Source of the DNA: Mytilus trossulus
Taxonomy: Eukaryota > Mollusca > Bivalvia > Mytilida > Mytilidae
DNA: 64,000 bases
NCBI RefSeq assembly: GCF_036588685.1
Contig: NC_086386.1
Span: 46,051,878 to 46,115,877, forward strand
Direction: 5' to 3'
Of the stretch, positions 56,625 to 64,000 are shown in pieces. Every line of letters begins with the position of its first letter. The stretch's first letter is position 1. The notes beneath the pieces are model-generated. The model ran no database searches. It was not told the DNA's origin and saw only the letters and a program-made list of their open reading frames with translations. Both the position numbers and the translations under genes were made by a program.

Positions 56625-58543
56625 AACCAGATGCTCCGCAGGGCGTAGCTTTATACGACCACAGAGGTTGAACCCTGAACGGTTGGGGCAAGTATGGACA
56701 CAACATTCAAGCTGGATTCAGCTCTAAATTTGGATTGTGATTAAATAGTTGACACAGCATAGGTTTCTGACACAGAATGAATGTGTTCTAATGAACTTAA
56801 AATTTTTGTTTTGTCTTAGAGCAATTCACTATGCTGTTGAATATTAATCCTCTCAAAAAAATGTTTGAAGAAATTTTCTTTTTATTTATGAAATTTCAAA
56901 TGAGAAAAATTGAACCCAATTTTTTAATCACATCCCCCTTTCCCTTATTCCAAAACTAATCTCAATTAAAATATTCTAATGGAGTTTGCAACAATAACTA
57001 CTCATTTAAATACATCATAAAATATTAAGATGTAAAAAAACTCCTTGTTATCACTGAATGGTAAAGATTATTTAAATTTATCAGTTGGTAGTAAAAAGTG
57101 AATATACATTGTATATTGTATATAACAAAGATTTAAGTTGATTCTGGACAAAGAAAGATAACTCCAATTAAAAAAAATTCTTGCAATAAGATATTTCTTG
57201 CTTACTATTCTTGACAAATGTGAAATTAGATATGTCTTGCCATTGCACAATACTGTGCAATTGAAAAGACTTGCTATTGCACAATACTTAATATAATAAT
57301 TTTAGATCCTGATTTGGACCAACTTGAAAACTGGGCCCATAATCAAAAATCTAAGTACATGTTTAGATTCAGCATATCAAAGAGGCCCAAGAATTTAATT
57401 TTTGTTAAAATCAAAGTAAGTTTAATTTTGGACCCTTTGAACTTTAATGTAGGCCAATTTGAAAACGGGACCAAAAATGAAGAATCTACATACACAGTTA
57501 GATTTGGCATATCAAAGAACCCAATTTATTCAATTTTTGATGTAATCAAATAAAGTTTAATTTTGGACCCAGATTTGGACCAACTTGAAAACTGGGCCAA
57601 TAATCAAGAATCTAAGTACATTTTTAGATTCACCATATCAAAGAACCCAACCAATTCATTTTTTGTCAAAATCAAACTAAGTTTAATTTTGGACCCTTTG
57701 GACCTTAATGTAGACCAATTTGAAAACATGACCAAAAGTTAAGAATCTACATACACAGTTAGATTCGGCATATCAAAGAACCCCAATTATTCTATTTTGA
57801 TGAAATCAAACAAAGTTTAATTTTGGACCCTTTGGGCCTCTTTTTCTTAAACTGTTGGGACCAAAACTCCCAAAATCAATACCAACCTTCCTTTTATGGT
57901 CATAAACCTTGTGTTTAAATTTCAAAGATTTCTATTCACTTATACTAACGTTATGGTGCGAAAACCAAGAAAAATGCTTATTTGGGTCCCTTTTTGGCCC
58001 CTAATTCCTAAACTGTTGGGACCTAAACTCCCAAAATCAATACCAATCTTTCTTTTGTGGTCATAAACATTGTGTTTAAATTTCATTGATTTCTATTTAC
58101 TCAAACTAAAGTTATTGTGCGAAAACCAAGAATAATGCTTATTTGGGCCCTTTTTTGGCCCCTAATTCCTAAACTGTTGAAACCAAAACTCCCAAAATCA
58201 ATCCAAACCTTTTTTTTGTGGTCATAAACCTTGTGTCAAAATTTCATAGATTTCTATTAACTTAAACTAAAGTTATAGTGCGAAAACCAAGAAAATACTT
58301 ATTTGGGCCCTTTTTGGCCCCTAATTCCTAAAATGTTGGGACCAAAACTCCCAAAATCAATACCAACCTTCCTTTTATGGTCATAAACCTTGTGTTAAAA
58401 TTTCATAGATTTCTATTCACTTTTACTAAAGTTAGAGTGCGAAAACTGAAAGTATTCGGACGACGACAACGACGACGACGACGACGCCAACGTGATAGCA
58501 ATATACGACAAAATTTTTTTCAAAATTTGCGGTCGTATAAAAA
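56625..58543 (+). repeat. Composite repeat element with internal tandem array
   Basis: Starts ATAACCAGATGCTCCGCAGG and GCTTTATACGACC; ends GCGGTCGTATAAAAA, so TTTATACGACC/GGTCGTATAAA form short inverted ends. Inside are diverged ~270-base units with GGACCAACTTGAAAACTGGG (57300-57830), then the 160-base array, then a (GAC)n run at 58459-58490. Known to me as a widespread bivalve repeat; class unclear. Confidence 0.75.
57840..58455 (+). repeat. 160-base tandem array, about 3.8 copies
   Basis: The block CTCCCAAAATCAATACCAAC recurs at about 57867, 58028, 58189 and 58348, and GTGCGAAAACCAAGAA and TTTTTGGCCCCTAATTCCTA recur at the same spacing. The arginine-rich frame at the end is the (GAC)n run in another frame. 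Confidence 0.88.
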
Positions 58544-58544
58544 G

Positions 58545-59197
58545 TTTACAATTCAATATTTTTCCTCCTTATCTTAATCCCAATCCCCTAAAATTTGAAA
58601 GACTATATTCAAATTAATCAGATTTGATTTGAATTGAATAAAAAAAATTATATACTGGCTAAAAAACATTAAGGTACAACTTTGGATTCTATAACTGTAT
58701 CAATTGTGATACTATATTTATCCCTTTGAGAGTGAATTATTATCATATTGCACAAGATTTGGTGGTGGAATCCGTTTTTCTGATGATTTTTAAACAATAT
58801 GCAGATAAATTTCGATCCTTCATTTCAAATGATCTGCAAAAAGATGTGTTCTTTCTATGCGACATCATCAGAAATGGTTGTCTTTTTTCATCACGTCACA
58901 TTAGGATATTCAGGGCCAGGGGAACGCAAGAAAATTTGACATCATAACCAAACTTTGATCAATGGAGAAATGAGATAAAACAAACTGCACTTTGATTTAA
59001 TAAAAATAATCAACAGATCGGGAAAAGAATAAATTGTGCAAAAGAATGAGCGAGACAAAAATTACAGCCTCATCAAATCTGTCGCATGAGATATAATAAA
59101 AAAAATGATAAATCATAGATTTTTGCAGGTGTTTCATGTAGTTCTAGAATAAGAACTTTTAAAGGGACAATTTTTTCGCCAGTATTTAATACGGTAG
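58545..59197. other. 3' flank of EMC6, nothing recognised
   Basis: Presumably holds the EMC6 3' UTR close to 59197 (minus strand), but I see no canonical AATAAA in the first 150 bases after the stop. Confidence 0.4.
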
Positions 59198-59335
59198 TTA
59201 TTTCTTCAATAATGCAATGACGTTCATTGAATAAAAGGATACAAATATTCCTCCAAACAGTCCACTTATAAAAAGATCTCTTCTTGTTACAAAAAATTTA
59301 TTCCATGATCCACCAGCCTTGAACATTAACATCAC
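59198..59335 (-). CDS. EMC6: EMC6 exon 3 and stop
   Basis: 138 bases, acceptor CTATTTCCAG. Encodes [15 protein letters not shown] and the final membrane helix, ending at TAA (59198-59200). Confidence 0.94.
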   Translation of the reverse strand: MMLMFKAGGSWNKFFVTRRDLFISGLFGGIFVSFYSMNVIALLKK

Positions 59336-62300
59336 CTGGAAATAGAAAAAAATACAATGTTGTTAATTGTTTTGTTTTGTTTTTATACTTTATGACTTGG
59401 ATGGAGAGTTGTCTCATTGGCACTCAAACCATTTCTTATTATCTATAATCTATCTAAAACAGTGTTCTCCCCTTGGTCTATTTACATCAATGATCATAGT
59501 AATGTGATACTATAATCTTAAACATGATGCTATCTGAAGTGGTTTTCTAATAGATTATATCATGTATATGTTATGGATGTGATGCTTCAATTTTCCCAGT
59601 CATGCCTGTTAATCAGGATGCTTTAATAAAATATCTGGGGGGAACACTGTCTAAATGTTTTGTTTTTTTTAAAATATATTGTATACCCTGTTGTGTGTCT
59701 TGTTGTCATTAAATATGCAAATCATTTATTCATGTATATGTTACAGGGAATTTATAAAATCAGGGATTTTGTAAAATCACTGGATTAATTCGTGATTTTA
59801 TAAAATCACTAACACTTTCAGTGGTTGTGTTAAATCCCTGAAATTGTTAGAGGTTTTATAAAATCACTGAAAATAGAGCAAAGGATTTTGTAAAATCCCT
59901 GATTACACGTTTAACTTGTTATTAGAAATAATTTTCTTAATATAAAAATAGGCTTATACTTTTGAAATATATTTAAGAATTGAATGCTTCTTTTTGTAAC
60001 TTTATTGGGGTGTAGAAGCGTTGACCATGAAAACACAATTTTTAACAAGTTTTTCTTTAATATACCTGTGGCAGTGTGCACTTTATTGTGGGACCTCTTG
60101 TCATCATGAATGATACATTTTATTGTGTTCTGAATATTGACTATTAAAGGGATAACGCAAGTTTGCAGTGTAGCCAATCAGAATAACGTATTATAATGAA
60201 ACATACAGTTAATATTATCATTTGTTTAATAAACACTGTGACCGACCTAAAACTAGTGTATAATGATTTGTTTGCCTTACATTAATACACATAATTTAAC
60301 AATAAATAATTAGATGTTCAAAAAATTAGAAATGGGATTTCCTCTTTCAATCAACATTTTCCCTTATTATTTTTACAATCAGTATTCCGTAAACAGGAAA
60401 TTGATGAGCAAAAGACAATGTACATAAAATTTTAACATGTTTTATATTACTTACTGACAATAAGAATGCTGTTACAAAATAAAATGCAAATCCTTGTACT
60501 CCTGTCAATCCCAGAATTCCTGCGGCAGCACCTGATAATGATGACATTGACGTCCTACAATAATCCAAGATGGCACCATTTTGACGAAGACTCATTTCAT
60601 TATATCTAACAGCATTATCTGCAATGAAAAATAAACATAAATGGAAAAATAAGATAATATAGTTTGTATAATTGCTATAACATACAAATAAGATGTGGTA
60701 CAAAAAATGTACATGTATGATTGCAATTGCTAATGATACAACTCTTCACCAGAGAACAAATGATGAAGAAGTTAACATCTACTGACTACTTTTTTCATTA
60801 GATAAATAAATTCAGCTTAACCATTGAAGGCCCAAACTCTATTTTGTTTTGAAAAAAAATTGGATCTAAAAGAATTCAAATCTGATGAATTATAAATCAA
60901 AATCATAGATCAGAAATTGACTGTTCATATCTGGTCAGTGAAATACAAGGGGTGTACTCAGTCCCAACTTGTTTAATGTGTTTATAAACAAAATACCCTC
61001 TTTTTTAGAAGAAAAAAACTGAATGTCTTATGTACTGTAATATCAGAATACAATTCACTGTTTCAGAATAATCTAATACATTCTGCGTCATATTTTCAAA
61101 AGGGTTCACCAAAATGCTGTGATTGGTTTAAACGTTCAAAACAAATGAAATTCGACCAATGACTTTAATTTATTTTCATTTTGGTGTACAAACAATGAGA
61201 TTACCCATAGTCCTTCAGATTCTGAAACGAGAAATTATAGATGCTCATCAATCAAAACAATTATCTCCCCTTTTATTTCATTTATGAATAAAATAATCAT
61301 ATTTTATAACCAAAATAAACTATGCTTTACAAATTGTCTGACATTAAGGTAACACTAATTCAATTTTAAGATTTCCTCTTGATGTGCACTTTTATACTCA
61401 TTCAGATGAGTTGTTGAAAACAATTCAAAAAGGTATTACCTTGTGGAAAATTTACACACTATAGAAATAAAATAATAATTTCGAAAATTAACATCAGACT
61501 TCGTCCTCTTTCACATATGTTACAAAGTAACAATTATGTTAATAAATATTTGGCATAGACTGGGAACCCCCACCAGTCTCAATAATAAATCAAAATGAGA
61601 ATAATTTATGACACAAACTTAATAATGAAATATTGATAAACATGTACACATTTTTTTCATGTATCCTGATTTGTTTATCACAAAGAGAGAATTTAAAGTA
61701 AGTATATATGGATGTCATCTTAGTGGTACCGTAAGGGTGTGTGTACACTAAGGAAGAAATATACAATTTTATCATCGTCTCTGCAGACTCTGGTCTAAAT
61801 TGTGGCGACTTTATTTGGTCAGCTGAGTATGGATTTCTCTCTCGTTTCTCTCACAAGATGAATAATCTATCTAATAACAAACAAAGGAAAATTTATCATT
61901 TAAACTATGTTTTAAATTACCAGCAAATTTCCCTTTTCTTTTCGTCTTCACCACCACACCTGAAGCCATCATCAGCTCGATTGTCTGATTCCAATTGTGT
62001 AGTTTTAACCCATGGGGGTCATAATCAAAATCAGGGAACCAGACTGAGTACTATTTTAAAGTGTTGATTTTATATTTTAGCGTTAACATTTAGTAAAAAT
62101 GGTAGGTAAAAAAAATGGTCCTTTGAAAAATTAATCAGAATCAGAATCAGAATAATTTATTATAGTGTCACATACCAATATAAAACACAATGAATACATA
62201 TAATTACATAATATGCAATTAAAAATTATTAAATATTACAATTAAAATATTGGTACCCAGCCAAATTACTGACTTATGAGACACTTTAAAAATATCACAC

Positions 62301-63313
62301 ATATTATAAAACAATTAAAAGTAATGTACTAAAATATTACTATACACAATACCTTCTTAATTAATGAGGAGACAAAGCAAAAGATATTTTCGTATAAAAA
62401 AAAATTGATATTTACATTTAAAGAGGATCAGTAAAAGTATATTGTGATAAAAATTTATCATCACTTTACGAAAGAATTTTTTTCTGGTTCCTTGTTTCAT
62501 TCTCAACTTTTTTAGTTTAAAACGAAGATAAGTATCCAGACAAGATAAGCAGACGAAAAGCAAAAGGACAAAGGACTAGTTGGGTTTCGGGTACCTATTC
62601 TTTTCACATGTGGTATTTTAACTATATGAGGCAGGTGTTACCTGTGAAAGAGAACGAAGAATATATATATTTGAAATAGCATTATGCATTTTACCACTAA
62701 CAGTAACATGTCAAACTAAACTTCTTACTGTCAAAGTTCAAACTGTGTAATTCTTACTGTCAAACTTCTTACTTTCCATCCAAACTTCTTACTTGAATAT
62801 ACTTTGTCTAAGGCTCTGGCAAAATAGTCTCTCAGTGCTATTTTACGTGCTCTGGCAAAATAGCCTCCTTTGGCTTTGCGCTAATTTGCAGGCTCCAACA
62901 AAATAATGATTTTTTAAGAGTCCTGCTATTTTGCATGGTAGGTATTTGACCACTGAACAGCACCCCACACTGCTAAATACATTAATATACCATGTAACAC
63001 ACCAAAATATATTCATCTTTATCTGAACGAGGCTGAATATGCTAAAACCTTTTAATAAGGCATATATACACAAATTAATAAAAAAAGATAACAAGAAAAC
63101 CCTAAAGAACAGTCTTTCAGGGCCAGACCTGGCAACTATCCTGATTTTCGCGGTATCATCCCGATTTTCATCCATCGACCCAAATCCCGATATTGGGTTT
63201 GTAAAACAAGTAAAAATCCTGATTTTCACAATATACCTGAAAAAATTATTTGTAACAGATTTTGAAGTTTTTCTGATCAATTTTTAAAAATCTATAATTT
63301 TACCTGGGGACAT
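59198..63313 (-). CDS. EMC6: EMC6, ER membrane protein complex subunit 6 (three exons)
   Basis: Exons 63304-63313, 60455-60618 and 59198-59335 join in phase to 103 codons plus TAA; vertebrate EMC6 is about 110 residues. Starts [16 protein letters not shown], then the family signature [32 protein letters not shown], a second hydrophobic stretch, [18 protein letters not shown] and a third membrane helix [16 protein letters not shown]6 is a core membrane subunit of the EMC insertase, which inserts tail-anchored and some multipass proteins in the ER. The N-terminus is shorter than in vertebrates by about ten residues, and the C-terminus (ALLKK) differs from the family. All splice sites are GT..AG. 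A MITE sits two bases upstream of the start codon. Confidence 0.93.
59336..60454. other. EMC6 intron 2
   Basis: Contains a palindromic repeat cluster (separate entry) and a repeat remnant at 59395-59440 (GGATGGAGAGTTGTCTCATT). Nothing else is recognised. Confidence 0.55.
59750..59907. repeat. Cluster of GATTTTRTAAAATC palindromes with inverted ends
   Basis: Seven copies of a (G)GATTTTATAAAATC- or GATTTTGTAAAATC-like palindrome in about 160 bases, on both strands. The ends read ATCAGGGATTTTGTAAAATC and GATTTTGTAAAATCCCTGAT, exact complements, so the unit looks like a mini foldback element. Confidence 0.75.
60455..60618 (-). CDS. EMC6: EMC6 exon 2
   Basis: 164 bases, acceptor TTCATTGCAG and donor GTAAGTAA. 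Carries the EMC6 signature [16 protein letters not shown] and the first membrane region. Confidence 0.95.
60619..63303. other. EMC6 intron 1
   Basis: 2.7 kb with no gene. Holds a (TCAGAA)n patch at 62137-62155, repeated GCTCTGGCAAAATAG at 62813 and 62850, repeated AAACTTCTTACT at 62718-62795, and the TCCTGATTTTC cluster at 63138-63230. The short frames here are not supported as genes. Confidence 0.5.
63304..63313 (-). CDS. EMC6: EMC6 exon 1 (10 coding bases)
   Basis: ATGTCCCCAG followed by donor GTAAAATT. It supplies M-S-P and the first base of the Asp codon completed by exon 2. Chosen because it is the only ATG upstream that gives an open, in-phase join; the tiny coding part makes the call less certain than exons 2 and 3. 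Confidence 0.72.
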
Positions 63314-63316
63314 ATA

Positions 63317-63465
63317 CACCTTATCGCTATTTGTCCGCCATTACTGGATATCACACAGGTTCCCATAAAATTTTGACGTCATAAAACAAAATATCTGACG
63401 CCACAATGGAAAAGTGATTGTTGTATGCGTCGAAAGATCAAGCGGCCGGGATTAGCGATAAGGTG
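63317..63465. mobile_element. TA-flanked MITE abutting the EMC6 start codon
   Basis: 149 bp with inverted ends CACCTTATCGCTA and TAGCGATAAGGTG, flanked by TA on both sides (63315-63316 and 63466-63467), as for Tc1/mariner-type insertion. No coding capacity. The EMC6 ATG (63311-63313) is two bases from the left TA, so the element occupies the 5' UTR or proximal promoter. Confidence 0.82.
63374..63381. promoter_or_regulatory. CRE/ATF consensus inside the MITE upstream of EMC6
   Basis: A perfect TGACGTCA about 61 bases upstream of the EMC6 ATG, located within the MITE. ATF/CREB-family factors include the ER-stress factors, which would suit an ER gene, but use of this site is only inference. Confidence 0.4.
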
Positions 63466-63467
63466 TA

Positions 63468-64000
63468 TTATTACAATACAAGTTTACAACCCTACGGCTA
63501 CGCTAATCAACGGTCACAACATGTGTCATAATTTGTTGTTGCATGTAATCAGATTACCTGATGGGTCATAGCAATCCTCTAAATTGATTAATATTTGTAA
63601 ACAGACGCTTTTACTTAAATCAATTTATTCTATGAGCACAATTTGCAACATTAACCATACAGTGTTCTCCCCAGGCCGTTTTAGCTTCACCATACCGCGA
63701 TGCTATATTTTCTTCCCTTGACATGTACTATAATAATTTCCATGATGCTATAATTATTTTCAGGATGTTATTTTTCTTGTATCTATATGGCTTAGCCATG
63801 TCCTAAATTTTGAATTTTCCTCTAATTATGATCATAAAAAAATGTCACTTTAATTGTAATCCCTTCAAGTCGGACAACAGAAGCAATATACTATCTAGTG
63901 ATTAAATAGGTGTTAATTGCTCTTTGGGTGATAACTGTTTGGATAGGAATACCCCAAGCTGTCACTGATTAATACCATGTAGTCTGCAATCGCAAATTTC
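63468..64000. other. Upstream of EMC6, nothing recognised
   Basis: No gene, repeat or promoter element that I can support to the right edge. Confidence 0.4.

Noticed and set aside
58377..58577. Arginine-rich frame resembling a basic RNA-binding peptide
   Set aside because: Translation of a (GAC)n run at the end of a repeat element.
60347..60703. 118-codon continuous frame as a separate gene
   Set aside because: Only 60455-60618 is coding (EMC6 exon 2); the ends of the frame are intron read-through beyond clear splice sites.
61741..62067. 108-codon plus-strand frame in EMC6 intron 1
   Set aside because: No domain, no repeat match and no splice signals; consistent with a chance frame.
62843..63280. 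145-codon minus-strand frame next to EMC6 exon 1
   Set aside because: Covers short repeats (TCCTGATTTTC, GCTCTGGCAAAATAG) and has no recognisable domain or splice link.

Overview
This is eukaryotic nuclear DNA from an invertebrate, most likely a marine bivalve close to Mytilus. It is AT-rich. Host genes are split into short exons with GT..AG introns, and the introns and spacers are full of dispersed repeats I recognise from mussel sequence (for example the family carrying a GACGAAACGCGCGTCTGG core). The species call is inference from repeats and protein style. No search was run.

Layout. (1) 223-22055, minus strand: 18 coding exons of a TRANK1-like gene (TPR, ankyrin repeats, UvrD/SF1-type helicase, more TPR-like helices), running off the left edge. 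Reading phase agrees at every junction except the one between about 2294 and 1575. A 5'-truncated Penelope-like reverse transcriptase element lies in one intron on the opposite strand. (2) 22088-27914: spacer between two divergent genes, with a TTAA-flanked MITE, a hairpin, a third inverted-repeat element and a pair of perfect CRE motifs. (3) 27915-36790 and 39120-44306, plus strand: two tandem copies of a C-terminally membrane-anchored, IFI44-like P-loop GTPase gene. Both copies are broken in the exon that carries the Walker A motif, by different lesions. (4) 30399-32380: a 2-kb near-perfect inverted repeat inside copy A. 48890-50391 is a second element with the same terminal sequence. (5) 44660-48560: a decayed DIRS-like retrotransposon (gag, RT, inverted end arms), itself interrupted by a 5'-truncated Penelope-like fragment. 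The left part of this composite was duplicated with the GTPase gene. (6) 50400-59100: non-coding, mostly repeats, including a 160-bp tandem array. (7) 59198-63313, minus strand: a three-exon EMC6 gene (ER membrane protein complex subunit 6), with a small TA-flanked MITE abutting its start codon.

Functionally, the TRANK1-like helicase and the GTPase gene lie head to head. Both belong to families often expanded in bivalves and linked to immunity in vertebrates (IFI44), but a joint role is only inference. EMC6 is an unrelated housekeeping gene. The strongest signals are the parallel P-loop lesions in the two GTPase copies, the TATA-flanked inverted-repeat family (TGTYGTGTACAAG ends), and two different elements inserted at the same site in the two GTPase paralogues.
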